A DNA stretch of 64,000 nucleotides from Fasciola hepatica (GCA_948099385.1 CANUEZ040000182.1:18787501-18851500); one strand, 5' to 3'; numbered from the stretch's first letter, positions 11,724 through 23,689 are shown. A program made the numbers and translations. Notes: generated by a model from the letters alone, not told the origin.

Positions 11724-12739
11724 TATCAGGCTTCTTCGCTCTTTTCCTGACTGAGGCCTACCAAGCTCATGGCCATATAGCTGGCCACCCTCCGAACTAC
11801 ACCAGCATTCTCCTGCACACCCATATTATAGATCACCCACATCGATCAGTGTGGTCTCATACTGATGCTCTGCCTATTTGTGGTCCCCTTCGGACTTCGC
11901 CTCCCCACCCATTTTGATGAGCTCCAATTCCATGGGCACGCAGTTTTATCGCCATGAAATCGCAATAGTCGAGGACCTGGCATCGATGCTTTGGGTACTT
12001 TGACACCGACTTCTTTTCTACTAGTTTTTACGGAGGCTGAAGCACTAATCGGAAGAATATCACATTTGCTATCCCTGGCGCTGGCCTGAAACGATGAAAT
12101 CATAATAGTACCCCAATCTTGGTTCATCGAAGATACCTCACTCGATCTTGTTTGCGTGGATGGTGTAACAGGCTTTGAGCAATGCGTATCCGAATTCTAA
12201 CAAGTCCCAAATCTTATACACGATTGATTCGTAGGTTGTACGATACTGGATTATTGAATGAGCAACGAAGTAAAAGATATATAAACCTCAATTAGGCAGT
12301 CACACAGGCTCAACAAACAAAGACCAAGTTTACGGAGTGTGGGAGACAAGCACGTGCATCGCGCAGGTCCAAAAATTGGGTATGACGAGGTAGCGCGTTG
12401 GAAGCAAACGAGCAAACGTTGGTCAATAGAAACGTAAATAATACGGGACACGCAAAAGTTTATGTGAGTGAGTAATACCACGAAAACACGAGATTATAGT
12501 GCACTCAAAGGATTTTCTACAGCCGATTGTTACAGGTGGGTATCAGTGCTTCTTGGATGCTATCCGGACCAGGCGTAGTGGTGGCTGTTTGGTCTCTGAC
12601 CCTGCATTTTAACATACACCGGCGTTATCTGAAATGAACTTTAATTAGTAATGCTATAGATGAGCTGTCCACGATAGCGTTATGAAAACAATGTACTTCC
12701 TTGCTTACTAAAGGTTCACTATAGCTATATATTCACACC

Positions 12740-13185
12740 CCAGCCAGGATTTCCTCGTGTTCTGCATCCACTCCCCTCAGCGTCGGAAGCCTTCTCAAAC
12801 AGAATCTGCCGTGAAATCTTTTATGGCTGCACTTGACTATCCTGCCAGTGCAAAGATTATTGAAGGTGACTTTATTCGTCCTCTAAGTTGCTGGTCCTGT
12901 TATACTAGCCCTCCTGCCCTCTGCAACTTCCTGGGGTGAACCCGACTTATCTTTAGCTTTACGAGGGTAAATAACATCTTGGATGTAGTATTCTCCATCG
13001 ATATTCCTGGTATTACTGCTCGGGTCACTGACCAATTACCGGATAATGACCACCGTCGAGTGTCGTTTGGGCTCAGTCACTTCAACTATTCCCATCCGCA
13101 TCAATCCTCTTCTCTTGTTCCGACTCCTTACCGTTCATATAGTTGGCCTCTCGTACCAAGGATAATCCACTCCCGGCAATAAGGA
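12740..13185 (+). pseudogene. LINE APE-type endonuclease (copy 2)
   Basis: Two adjacent open frames show the C-terminal half of an apurinic-type endonuclease of non-LTR elements. KIIEGDFIRPLSCWSCYTSP corresponds to the GDFNxPxxxW motif, with N changed to I. It is followed by NILDVVFSIDIPGI, the LDLIFT-type strand, and LPDNDHRRVSFGLSH, the SDH motif containing the catalytic histidine. The frames are broken between the blocks by a TGA near 12940. The enzyme would nick the target for target-primed reverse transcription; it is inactive here. Confidence 0.75.
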
Positions 13186-13689
13186 AGCCTTATGTAGCCG
13201 TAGTCATCGAGGTCAATAACCAAATGGCAAATGGTGGAACAATGTCCTGTTGATGGGGTATGAAGCGGAGCCGTGTGTCATGCGCCGGCCGTCCACCTTG
13301 GGTGGACGTGTATTTGGGTATGTGAGTAAGTCACGACTATTACCACATACGGGAAGCGTCTTGAGCAATGCCAGTGAAAAAAGAGTAATAGAGACACAAT
13401 GTCGTGTCTGGTTGGATGTATGGTGTAGAACCGGGTCATACTTATATGTGTATGCTTTTGGGTGGCCGTGTTTAACGAAAACAACTATCGCCGTTTGCAT
13501 AACAGGCATTCAATTTACCATAATGATCTACTGGGATTCCATGATAAACTTTCCACCTACTCGTAGTTTGTTCGCTAACCAGTTTGGATGTCTGGGCACA
13601 TACGCTGAGAATTGGTAACATACAAACGGATGCTATGACGCAGTTGCGTGAGTTTGCTATTTGTATGAAAACCTGCGGCTAAATGCTAT

Positions 13690-14310
13690 TTGACGACTGG
13701 TTTGGTGAAATCGACCGGTCCGTCTTTACCCTCCAGGACATTGATGCCGCGCAAGCCGCGAGTCAGCATTCCTTGGCGGTCCTCACCTTCACTGTTCTTA
13801 CCAGCTCACCGAAGCTGCTACTGACTTCCACCACAACGCCTAAGTGCCACGTGCTAAGATGAGCATGCTAGTCGGAGGTTATCGCTACATAGTCAACTTT
13901 GAATGGCCTTTTTACGGTAAGCCATTTATGTCGGGTTTGCAAGACAGGTGGTTGTTCTCGCTACCATCACTTCCAAAATGCCCTGGCTAGATAACTTGCC
14001 TGCTTCCCTCCTTGTTGGCAACTACCGCGGAGGTTTGTCGGCCCTCGGAAACCAACTTTTGACCCTAACTTCAGCAGGTCGTTCGACGTGAGCGTCAGAT
14101 GGGTGGGGTCGCTGAGAGATACTGGAACTAGAGGGTGGTTGTTCAACATTACTTCGGCCTTGGTTATCGCGGTGCCCAGTGTCTCATCGTCTAATGGTTT
14201 TTGTTTGACTAACGACAGCAATATCCGTCTGGTTTACCTGATCAGGATTTCCTACACTCCACCGCGGGGAAAGGCCCACGAAGGGTTTAGGTGCCAGCAG
14301 ATACCTTATG
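13690..14310 (-). pseudogene. BEL/Pao integrase C-terminal fragment
   Basis: The minus strand reads a GGV-EILIR block with stop codons, then RRILLSLVKQKPLDDETL and KAEVMLNNHPLVPVSLSDP (the ILNNRPLxPVS block typical of Pao integrases). Next come LTSNDLLKLGS, a YLARAFWK block, and the trailing HLGVVVEVSSSFGELVRTVK module (normally WPLGRVVEVxPGxDGLVRxVxV). No RT or gag is attached, and the upstream end breaks off against plus-strand LINE RT. It is a truncated remnant lying antisense inside LINE copy 2. A third BEL LTR could lie in 13190-13690, but I could not demonstrate it. Confidence 0.75.
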
Positions 14311-14354
14311 TTACGGTCACAAGAATCGCAAGCTCTGTTGGTTGCTGGCCGCTT

Positions 14355-14960
14355 ATCTTTCTTCAAACCCGTCACTAGTGGCGCAATCCTAGGCAGTGTC
14401 TTGGGCCCAACACCACTCCGCATTTGTACCAACGAAATGTTCCCCTCTATTTGCCGCGGCAACCCATTCCTCTTTGCCGATCATATAAAAATAACTTGTT
14501 CTTTCCATAAGATCTCTTAAGAATTTCCAGCTTACCTTTATTGAAAATCTCTTTGGCGTATCCGTAACTCTGACATACCGCCAGCGCTGTGACCTCCGTC
14601 GAATTGGGCCCCCGTGGGTTTGTCTCATAAGGATCAACCTAGTCTCTCGTTCTAAGCTAATCCGCAATCAAAACTTCAATTCCTGTCATATCTCATTAGT
14701 TTCCTTCTACTCCTATCCGCTTCTTCATTGTGCTATTTTTATCCCTGTCCCTTAATTATTCTCAGACTGAGGCCCGGAATCTTCCGGCGGGCCTGTTCCA
14801 AAATATTGAATGAGCTACTCGTCAGTTTACGCAGTGCCTCCTCACTGTATGCTTTTGGGCGTGCGTTTGAGATTTACTTAGTTGTTTCATGTGCTACGTT
14901 GCGCACCAATCAATTTGACTTCACCGATCTAGCCCTTAAGAAGCCTTACACTGTAACCTA
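14355..14960 (+). pseudogene. LINE reverse transcriptase palm and C-terminus (copy 2)
   Basis: FKPVTSGAILGSVLGPTPL (the SGVPQGSVLGP motif) is followed by NPFLFADHIKITCSF, the A/YADD catalytic block with its second Asp replaced by His. After decayed sequence, NELLVSLRSASSLYAFGRAF resembles the WNxLPxxIRxASSLxxFK motif that closes CR1/jockey ORF2 proteins. Several stops lie between. The upstream palm and fingers are missing, replaced by the antisense BEL fragment. Confidence 0.7.
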
Positions 14961-15557
14961 ACCACCCCTGCACCACAGGCGAATACATATATTCCAAGCC
15001 TAACCCCTTTCTTCTGCTCAGTATCAAGAAATGTGATCGATGACAACCCTGAGCCGCAGTGGATTTATCTGCTGCTTTTGATGTGGTGACTCAACTTCTA
15101 ACCTACTTTGTCTGTTATTCATCCTGACTCTGTCGGTCTCTTTTTATTTTGCTTTATTGTGCTGACCACATCAAAGTTTCCAGCAGCGCATGCTTTGGTC
15201 AGTAAAATAGGCTGCAGCCGTTCACACACCCCACCATTTCCCTATAGGCCGAGGGACCCTGTGCACCGATGCGCATCCGTTTCACTAATTCACAATGTTT
15301 TCTTCCGTTCTGCGTCTATCCTCAACGGAGGCATATCCAGGCTTTGTTTTTCTACCTCAAAGTCGGTCAATCTCCTCGGGCACGGTACTGAACACTCCCA
15401 AGGCAGATGCACCTGCATAATATTGCTATTTGGTCGTATACTACACGCTGTTTCCTTTGATCGTGCTGTTTAAGGTCCCTCACAACCTGGCCAATGGATT
15501 TTGGACCACATTTTGTTATCGAGTCTACTCTGCCTGACTGTACCGCCATCAATAATC

Positions 15558-15800
15558 ACTCGTGCCAGTCCCAAAGGTGCGGAGCGCGATCAGATCCTGC
15601 CTTTTGACCGGAACTGATCGGGTTTGCAGGCTTTTTGCAACGATGTGCGGGTTCAACTAGGTTGGCCAATAGCACATTCTGTCGGCGGAAACGGTTTCTT
15701 GGTGAGCCGTCAAGAGAACGGCCGATCCCGCCCACTAGCACCGTTTGCTGATTACGGAACATCACCTTCGAGACCGTATTGCAGCTGCTAACTGTATTCT
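15558..15800 (+). repeat. Conserved LINE 3' UTR block, copy 2
   Basis: Matches 2890-3130, 37383-37650 and the minus strand of 47835-48090, with words such as gtgccagtcccaaaggtgcgg, gcgatcagatcc, caacgatgtgcgg and cccactagcaccg. It lies about 600 bp downstream of the ORF2 end. Confidence 0.7.
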
Positions 15801-15977
15801 TCACCAGCGGTTTTTCCCGTTGAGCTCTCTCTCACTACTCTCATAATAACTTAAGTTTCCACGCCAGGTTAAGATAATCTTCCCATTTAATTACAGAATA
15901 TCCTGTGGCATATATACCAAACTACCGACCTTTCTTATCCTTTGCACATTGTGCTTTTCTATAAAAATACACATTTT

Positions 15978-16114
15978 GAAGGATTTGAGGAAACCCTGTT
16001 CCATTCATCAACATTCACGCTAAAGGCGACACCACTTCATTTGTGTGAGCTATCTTCACTGGAATTCCGATTATTTTTTTATCGCTGAAGATGTTTATCA
16101 CAAATTGGACCCTC
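15978..16114 (+). repeat. BEL/Pao flanking direct repeat, left (LTR part)
   Basis: Shares gttccattcatcaacattcac, ggaattccgattat and atgtttatcacaaattg with 20397-20531 in the same order and spacing. Likely a degenerate 5' LTR; its exact ends cannot be fixed by eye. Confidence 0.6.
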
Positions 16115-16759
16115 GTCGTTGTTTCGAGCGTGAGTTGCTGGGCTTAAAGTTTGTTGTGACCGTATTTGGTAATCTCATCTCTTGTTTTTTAACCTTTGGC
16201 TGTAATTCAGCTGCAGTTGTCGATTTGTTGTTCGGTTTGGAGAGTAAGAGCCCAGAAGGAACACTATTGAAGTTTGGTTGTTGTAAAATTGTAAGTTTAT
16301 CGTATATAGTACCGCAGCTACTTGGAATCGACTTTGTTTCGAATTGTGTCAAAATTAGTTGCTACGCGTCAATCGAATTTTCCATGGACTGGACTTTGGA
16401 GTACTTAATAACCTCGGCAACCGCTGAAAAATGAAATTACGCAGCTTTTACGCAAACCTTTTTGGGCCAAAAGACAATACCCTGCCGGTGAACCAGAACC
16501 CTTTTGCTTGTAGGTGCAGGTCATGTTTCCTGCGCAGACTCTGGTATATCAAGTTGTTCTAGGGTAATTTAGGTTTCCCATAGGGCAAGAACTGATCTGT
16601 TGTTAGCTGATTTGCAGAATTGGCTGTTTGCAGAACAACTAGAGTTATATATATGCAAAGCGAGATGCTTGAGGAGAGAAATGAGACGGAAATGGTGAAA
16701 CTACGTTTGGCGCTCGCTGAGGAGGAATTAAACCTGGTCGCCTGAGATGAAGTCAAGGG

Positions 16760-17330
16760 CAAAGTAATGGGCAGTGAAAGTCTGTCTCGCCAACTGAGAA
16801 ATTGCCATTTGAGGAACTATGCCTCACGGACAACTTCCGTGGTTCTCACGAAACAGCCTACAGTTGATTATTGGCCGGATTTACTCGGAATGGAACTGGA
16901 GCCATTTTTGGGCTGTTCGTCAAAGTATATGAAGTTCGTGAAACAATTAGAATATTACGTCGGAGGCAGAGTGCGAGACGATGAACAGCGCTTACTTTAC
17001 TTGATACCTTGCTGTAATGGACTAGCAAGGGATGAGATTTCAAAATGTGTTATGGTACGCCCAAGCCTGGCATAAAATAGGTCTAGATTAATCTTGAGGG
17101 ATTTATATGAACAAGATCACGTAGTGGCAAGTTCACTGGTTGACGGCTTACTACAAGGTTTGAAGCCCCTAGTGGAAGATTCTGAAGCCCTTATCAAGTC
17201 TGCCGTTGGAAATGCTTAACTGTGAAGTTTCTCTCAAGCAAATGAACTACGCGTCAGACCCTAACTCACTGCAGACTAGGGGACAATTACTCGGGTGCTA
17301 CCAAGGTGTCGCCAGGAATTGCGGGCCCAG
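16760..17330 (+). pseudogene. BEL/Pao Gag, central part
   Basis: Open stretches read KFVKQLEYYVGGRVRDDEQR and LLYLIPCCNGLARDEISKCV, the F-F-E-x-V-DxxQRLxYLxxxCxGxA signature of BEL/Pao Gag. After a stop come RLILRDLYEQDHVVASSLVD and GLLQGLKPLVEDSEALIKSA, then after another stop a VSLKQMNYASDPNSLQT block. The protein would form the particle core and bind genomic RNA. At least two internal stops interrupt it. Confidence 0.7.
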
Positions 17331-17519
17331 GTTGCAACGTCTGCAGTACCTAATGTCCCATGAGGCACGGATTGCCTAAAGTAGATTTCACAAACTGGCT
17401 GCTGATAGCTAGGCTCAAGGGCATTTGCCGTCATCCATCTGGAGGAAGTACGTACGAAAACCGCACCCAGAAGCGACACTGATTAGGCCAGAGCAGGGTA
17501 GTTCTTTGTTGATTGCAGC

Positions 17520-17760
17520 TGATAGATGCTTGGAGTGTACTGAAAGACACCCACTTCGGAAATCTGAGCGCTTCTCTTCTCTTGATACTTCCGGTCGATG
17601 AGCATTCGTGAAAGGAACCAAGGCCTGTTTGTGTCTCATATCTGGACACCTGTCTGGCAACTGTCCTGCTTCCAAACCATGTTCAACAGCAGGTTGTCAG
17701 AAAGGGCCCCACCCCTCACAGCATGGTGCATTGAGGCAACTTACCGGCCGAGTTATGCAC
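17520..17760 (+). pseudogene. BEL/Pao Gag zinc-binding C-terminus
   Basis: CLECTERHPLRKSERF is followed, after a stop, by VKGTKACLCLISGHLSGNCP and a further Cys/His set with GCQKGPHPSQHGAL. This corresponds to the CxxCxxxHxLxxCxxF...CxxCLxxxHxxxxC...CxxxHHxLLH array of BEL/Pao Gag. The zinc knuckles would bind RNA. One knuckle Cys is replaced by Ser. Confidence 0.65.
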
Positions 17761-18149
17761 ATTTCAATCCAAGTGTTGCAGCTGGATAAGCTGAGTATGG
17801 AGGACGTGGAAAAACCTGCCTGTCGGTGTTTGCCCCCCAGTGTCGGAGAGGACTTTGAGATTGAAGCGGAATGCTGCAGAAGACGTATCTCAGTTTTATT
17901 TGCAAAAAGCAAAAACCCCTAACAAAGCCTGGCTGAGTGTGTATAGAATCGTCAATATTTGACCCACTGGAATGAGTTTCACCCTTCATCCTGCCAGGCA
18001 AGGTGTAGTTGCAACCTTCGTGTCTCATGAAGCCTGAAGTGAACGACCCAACTGAAGAAAAATAACTATGATGCTGGAGTGAATCGTTAAGGTGTAAGGG
18101 CCAACCTGCGGCATTCAAAGTTTAGCTTAATGTTCTTAAAAGCGACTCA

Positions 18150-18620
18150 GTGAACGAAGAAACACCGCTTCACGTGTTTTGTGGCGCTTCCGAAACTGGC
18201 TATGAAGAGGCGGCGTATTCTAGAATGGCCTCAAACGACAGCCCCTCTATGCACCCTACCGTTCTCTCAGTCAAGGGTAGCTCCTCCGAAGACCTTAGCA
18301 ATTCCCCGACTGGAGTCAGCGGCAGCAAGACTGGCCATTTGCATCTCCCGGATGCGCGTAGAAGAAGCCGGAATCAAATTTGATAAGCTTACTACTGGAC
18401 GGACTCTGCTAAAGTTTTGCGCTAAATAAACAACTTCCAAACGAGATTTAGTGAGTACCTTGCGAGTCGTTTGGTTGAAGTCCATCATTGTTCTAAACCC
18501 TGGCAATGGCGTCATATCAGATCGCAGGCTACTCCTGCAGACATGACATCAAGAGGCACAACATCATCAAGTGATATCAGTTGTTGGTTCGAAGGTCCTT
18601 ATTTCATGATGACAATGAAA
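18150..18620 (+). pseudogene. BEL/Pao RNase H region
   Basis: LHVFCGASETGYEEAAYSRM starts the domain (normally LHxFxDASxxGYGAxxYxR; the first catalytic Asp is Gly here). A shifted frame continues with FSQSRVAPPKTLAIPRLES. Then YYWTDSAKVLR, a stop, INNFQTRFSEYLASRLVEV, HHCSKPWQWRHIRSQATPAD and MTSRG follow, the strongly conserved W-TDS...RF...VANRV...P.QW..V.....PAD..SRG series. The domain would degrade the RNA strand of the hybrid. Several frame changes and a stop make it inactive. Confidence 0.8.
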
Positions 18621-19219
18621 ATTATGTCCGCCCGGTTCTAAGGTTGCGGCAACACCGCCGAACATGGATTGTGAGCAGCCTTCGAGTGCGATTCTCATAA
18701 TGGTGAAGGATACATGGACGGCCTTGCTTTTGAGTAGATACTCCGGTTGGTTTCACTAGCTGCAATAGGTAGCTTGGCCAACCCATTTTAAAACATATTG
18801 CTTTCATCAGATGCGGTCTCACAGATTTTGGATTGACAGCTTCGCCGTTGGAGTTTTGAGATGTAGCTAAAGCGGAGGAAAGGGTTATTCTGATAGTGAA
18901 AGCTAAGGCTTATAGTAAGGAGCTAAAATGGTTACCAGACAGGAACGCTAACCTTCGAGCTAACAGATCTCCGACGAAAATGAAGCTACTGAAACTTTAT
19001 CCCGTCGTATTAGGTGGACTGATTTGTGTTGTTGGACGGATGAACCAGTCAAATTAGTTCCAAGGCGTGAAACATACTGTGATACTACCCAAGCTTCGTC
19101 CCATTACGGACTCGAAAATCCAAAGGAGTCGGGCAATAGAAGGACACTCGGCACCATCTCAGTTACGCCCGGAGCTTAGCAAAATAATTTGAAGTTGTAC
19201 AGAGTGGAGCTATCGCTAA

Positions 19220-20010
19220 ATGTGTGTCAGAGTGTGTTGGAAATGCCGAATGCATTTGGCAATCGTAGGCAAACAGATGATGGCTCCTCTACCTACCGTA
19301 AGAGTCCAACAAGGTTCGTTTCCCTCCAGGTATTTCGGAATAGATTATTTTATTCCTTTTTCAGTTAAACATAGTCGCAGCATGCAGGAACGACAAGGAT
19401 GCATCTTCACCTGTTTCCAGATGCGTGGAGTACACATTGAAGTTTCTTGTTCTCAAGGCACAAATTGCTTTGGTGTGGTTCTACTGTTTCATATCAAGGA
19501 AAGGGGCACCCCTCTAGATTTTTGGTGATTATAGTACGAACTTTGCGTGGGGCTCAAAGGGAGCTGAAGAATCTATCAGGAACCAGAATGGTGATGAGAC
19601 TGCTAGTAGATTGTTGCAACAGGGTGTTCAGTGGTACCTCAAGCCCCCTCATGCCAGTCACCCTGATGGCTTATGGGAGATCATGATGCCCTTGGTTAGG
19701 AGAGTACTTATCTCAATTTGTGACGAAATGCCAGGGACTGGGGTAACATTATTGACATTTTTTACGGAAAATGAACAAGTAGTGAAAGGACGATTGCTAT
19801 TATTTGTCCTCAGACTGTCGTGATCCACCATTGCTTACGCCCAACAACCCACACACCGTCAGGGCAGACTCATCAGATATTCAGATGGAGTCTTTGCCGG
19901 ATAGAATGATTCGTCAGTAGAGGCAGGCAAGCTACCTTAATCCTTGTTTTGGAAGGGGTGGACCAGGGAATTTCCTTCACTATTACAGCAACAGCAGAAA
20001 TTAAAAATTC
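19220..20010 (+). pseudogene. BEL/Pao integrase
   Basis: The domain opens with CVRVCWKCRMHLAIVGKQMM (zinc-binding end), followed by APLPTVRVQQGSFPSRYFGI and DYFIPFSVKH (first catalytic Asp) and a CFQMRGVHIEV block. After frame breaks come SDYSTNFAWGSKGAEESIR (normally SDNGTNFxGAxxEL, second Asp) and WYLKPPHASHPDGLWEIMM (normally PPxAPHxGGxWER, where the glutamate is retained as WE). FWKGWTREFPSLLQQQQKLK and the preceding DPPLLTPNN stretch represent the C-terminal module. Several stops and at least three frame changes occur. Confidence 0.8.
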
Positions 20011-20396
20011 AAGAAAGAAACTCCAAGTCGGTTGATGCGCTGCTAGCCTCGGAGGCTTGCCGTGTTTTCGGTGGCCAATCGGAGTTGTTGAAAGAGCTTC
20101 AAATTCGGAGGAGCAGGTGGTACAAAACGGCAACAGCACGAACTGGTAAAGGACAGCTACTCCGTGACACTAGAAAGGTTTGTCTTATTGAAGGTGAACC
20201 GGACACTCGTGGCATAAGCTCAGAAGCCACCTCCTTTGAAGTGGGAGGAGGCCACTCGGATCTGCGGAAACTGGGGTAGCCGTTATTGGCGCTGATTAGT
20301 TTCAGTCGTTGGAGAACGGTGGGCAAGCCGATATATGGAGCCGAACAGGCCTAGCAATGCACGAGAAAATCCGGGCCGGATTTTGCGGCCGGTGCA

Positions 20397-20531
20397 AAGG
20401 AGTTCAGGAAACCTGTTCCATTCATCAACATTCACATTAAAAGCGACATTATTTTCTTTAAGCGAACTACCTTTACCGGAATTCCGATTATATTTCACAG
20501 CTCCAAATGTTTATCACAAATTGTACCCTTC
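20397..20531 (+). repeat. BEL/Pao flanking direct repeat, right (LTR part)
   Basis: Right-hand partner of 15978-16114, with small indels and substitutions. It follows the integrase end by about 400 bp, as a 3' LTR would. Confidence 0.6.
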
Positions 20532-21089
20532 AGATCTAATTTCATTTTCTCGATTTTCGTATCCGACTCATCGGTCTCGTAGCTGTCTCTTGACTGTTAC
20601 AGTTTCTTCCATCTATAAAAACGGTCATCAGGTCGCCTGCCTACCTTCAACTCCATCTCCGTTTGTACGCTCTATTCACCCCTGAACTCGCCATATAATG
20701 CACCTATTATTTATTTACTCCCATGACATCTAGCTGCATAAACTATTCTCGCCTTGCTGGTCGTTGATTCACAGCACTTTCTCCTTGACAATCTATTCCA
20801 TTATATCGTCGAGTTTTCTGTCCATATGCTTCTCACACAGTTTAGTGTGCAAATGACTCTCAGGATTCCCCTCGATAAACCCTCTCATTAAAGAGAGTTT
20901 GACAAAAATCCATTGTTTTGTTTGAAAGTTCTAATTTTTTGATCACTTTCGGTGCTCTCTACGTTTTCATTTCCCCTTCTTGACCGACCTAAAACACCAT
21001 TAACCGAATCGGTCGTCTGCCCTTGGCCTCCAAATTCGCCGGGCATTACTGCCTTTTAGATCTGCTTAGACACTCGCCTTAGTATGAGT

Positions 21090-21205
21090 TGTTCTCCTGT
21101 TGTACCATTCTGAAAACTCCGACCTTGAAGTCACTTGAATCTTCTGATCATGCGCCCCAGAGTGCTTTGGGCGTATCCGAAATATACCACCATCAACATT
21201 GTCTT
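21090..21205 (+). repeat. 3' terminus of LINE copy 2
   Basis: The stretch gatcatgcgcc...gctttgggcgtatccgaaatata aligns with gatcatgcaac...gcttcgggtgtctccgaaataaa at 5070-5110 and with the minus-strand terminus at 46.64 kb. The microsatellite tail is lost or decayed. About 100 bp upstream, aaattcgccgggcatt matches aaatttgccgggcatt in copy 1. Confidence 0.65.
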
Positions 21206-22870
21206 CCAAGTTCACCAGCTAGGGGGACAATCGGTTCGGTTTTTGAAGAGGTTCACCGTCACAGGGAGCCATTGAAAGGGGAAATGAGAAAGAAACCCGC
21301 AGTCCTAGGATGTCCCGGTTGAGGTTTAGAGGGAACTGAATAAGAAACAAAAGTTAACTAGAGGCTCGTTGATGCGGCAGGTCCCTAAGACAAGCCGAGG
21401 CTATAACTCGTTAGGCAAAAGAAGGAAATTATGAACTTCGGAAAAGTGAGGGCTAGAAGATTCAGTATTGAGGTTAAAAATTGGTCTAGAAAGTTCAATC
21501 CGTAGAAGAGAAGAAGAAACCGCGCATTACATAGTAGAAAAATATAAGCTGAAGGATGGAGTGGGAGCAAAATGAGCGACGTCATGACCGGGGCCTGGTT
21601 TCCTTTATTGAGTTTTTTTAGGTGAGAGGAAGAAAACTCATTTTTTCGGCCTGGAAGGGCTGAGAAAGTGACAGAAATTTATATGATGGGATGTAAATTG
21701 GAAGAAACGCAAAGCAAGAAAAAAGATATTAATGGGATTTAGGTTAATCACCAAGATTTTGCAAATAGTCAGAGTGATATCCATGTTGATTGAAAATTCC
21801 TCTTCTGCTCACATTACTATACTCTATGACCGATTTTGGACCGTATTTCCTAACCTAATTCACGTTAACACTGTTTTTGGTCGAAAATTATTCCCCTCTT
21901 GGTGTACTTACTTTTTCTTCTTTATGGTTGTGCTTCCTTACTGAGATTACCTTGAGGACAGTTGGTACGGTAGTGAGATGCACTGATTCAACACAGTTTT
22001 GTTTTATTACTCCTTGGTTTCACTTTCTCGCTCATGTCGACTGACTGTAGACTTTCAGCTCTTTTGTGATGATTTTTGGCTGCCACGCTCACAAAATTGT
22101 TCTTTGGGCCTGATTAAGCGTGGAGAACTTGTTCTGTTTGTTTGGACTTCAGGACAGGTATTTTTTGTTTAATCTTTTTGGCCAACTGTTCGCCTTTCTA
22201 CAAAATTTTGTCTTATTTTTGACTACTTTTTCGGCTGGATAGTGACTAAGGCTCACTGTCAAAGGTATGATCGTGTTTGTACTTATATTTTCGCTCGCTA
22301 ATAGTACCGTAGAATTTGCAGAGCAATCGTGTTCTTGATTTGGGTTCTGCATTGATTTGGGCTACGCGTTGCTTTGAGGTTCCAAGGTTCTATCCAGAAA
22401 GTGTGAAGCTTATTATTCGGTGAATCGATAATTGAATCGTTGGTCAGGCTTTACCCGGACCACGACTTCAGCGTTTAGGTTGTTACAGTCAGCGTAAAAT
22501 GAAACGTACCTATTTATATACTAGACCTATATATTTTGTAATTGATGCAATTATTATAACTTCGGTGGAACTGGTTTCAGGATTACAAATGTGAATTAAC
22601 TAAGTAGAGGTGATATATCATGGAACAGGAGAGGCCTGTTGACATTATATGCGAAGTCCTGCAGTCTCTTTGAAAATGTGAGCTTACCTGGGTGGAATTA
22701 TTTCAGAATGAAAGTAATAGGATTTAAGAAGTAGCTAGAGAAAATATTTGGCGGGCAGAGTCGTGTTTTAAGTACGTCGATAGCAAATTAAAAAGCAATC
22801 AAATAGATCATTCACAATTTCACAACGGTCAATAACCAGAACGAAAATTGGTGAATGACCTTGGAGGTAA
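21205..22870. other. No gene recognised
   Basis: Short frames only. The part 22280-22400 resembles 44925-45020 (see findings). The rest may include 3' UTR of the minus-strand LINE beginning at 22.9 kb, but its terminus was not found. Confidence 0.4.
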
Positions 22871-22999
22871 GAATGTTCGAAGCAGCAGGTTAATGACTCA
22901 AAACCAAGGCCTTTTTCTTAAACCTGACTTTAGGTTGACTGAAGATTGAATGAGAGCAACATACTTGGTACAGAAAGGAATTTATCTGCAGCATTCACG

Positions 23000-23560
23000 A
23001 AAGCAGATTTACATCGAGGTCTTAGGCGCTAATGAAGTTCATTCCAGACCCTGGCGTACTTGTGGAGGAAACCTTCGAGCTTGGAACGATCCTAGCAGGG
23101 GGTACGGGAACGATACGCTCCCTCTTACGGAGTAGGTTTGCAATTTCCGGGGAGAAGCATAACTGGCTGGAAAAGAGATTCTGCTTTATCAATAATTTAT
23201 GCAAGGCTACCAGGTTGAGCTTGATGTGGCGAAGCAGTAATGGTCAGACTTTCAGGTATAAGCACAGTCCTCCATAGTTCAATTGCAACGACCACCAAAT
23301 AAGCCACCTTTTGAATCTTCTCAGAATACACCAATAATAATTCTCAGATTTTTTCATGCTAGGGAGGATTAGGTGACAATATTTGATGAGAGGTCCAGCA
23401 TGCACTTTGTACGAATGAAGAACGCTCTCTTTAGGCCGGATGGATCTGAATAGGTGATTAAAACGCTGTCGGTATTTGCCGTTTGGAAACGACATGCCCA
23501 GAGAAGGTTTAAAAAAATAATCAAGTCAAGGTCTGTTGCTGAGAGCTGGCTGTCGATGGG
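23000..23560 (-). pseudogene. LINE ORF2 thumb and C-terminus (copy 6)
   Basis: KYRQRFNHLFRSIRPKESVL and HSYKVHAGPLIKYCHLILPS match the LxxLFRSFxxR...xYxxxVRPxLEYCxxxxxP thumb of CR1-like elements. HKLLIKQNLFSSQLCFSPEI and a basic RKRERIVPVPPARIVPSSK tail follow. The blocks are spread over two frames. Confidence 0.6.
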
Positions 23561-23689
23561 TGAACGGCAGATGCATAAGAAACCCGGAGGAACCTGGAAC
23601 TCGCAAGTAAGAGAAGATAGCTTGTCGACAGAAAATTTCATCGCCTAGGCTGAGCACTACCCATCGAAAACGTCTGAATCGGCGGAGGT

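Larger units (their letters stand above)
15978..20531 (+). mobile_element. BEL/Pao LTR retrotransposon relic
   Basis: Plus-strand Gag, protease-region, RNase H and integrase traces occur in the canonical BEL/Pao order between two diverged direct repeats (15978-16114 and 20397-20531). The RT core between the protease region (about 17.8 kb) and RNase H (18.15 kb) is missing, so the element carries an internal deletion as well as many stops and frameshifts. It sits inside the 3' UTR of LINE copy 2, whose terminus resumes at about 21.12 kb. It is older than the gypsy insertion at 30 kb, because its repeats are far more diverged. Confidence 0.75.
12740..21205 (+). mobile_element. LINE copy 2, interrupted by two BEL/Pao segments
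   Basis: Collinear plus-strand LINE pieces: endonuclease (12740-13185), RT catalytic region (14355-14520), ORF2 C-terminus (about 14776-14960), 3' UTR block (15558-15800) and 3' terminus (about 21120-21200). Two foreign segments split it: antisense BEL/Pao integrase at 13690-14310, and a sense BEL/Pao relic between about 15978 and 20531. The order and spacing of the pieces match copy 3. ORF end to UTR block is about 600 bp here and about 540 bp in copy 3, which supports reading them as one old insertion. Confidence 0.65.
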
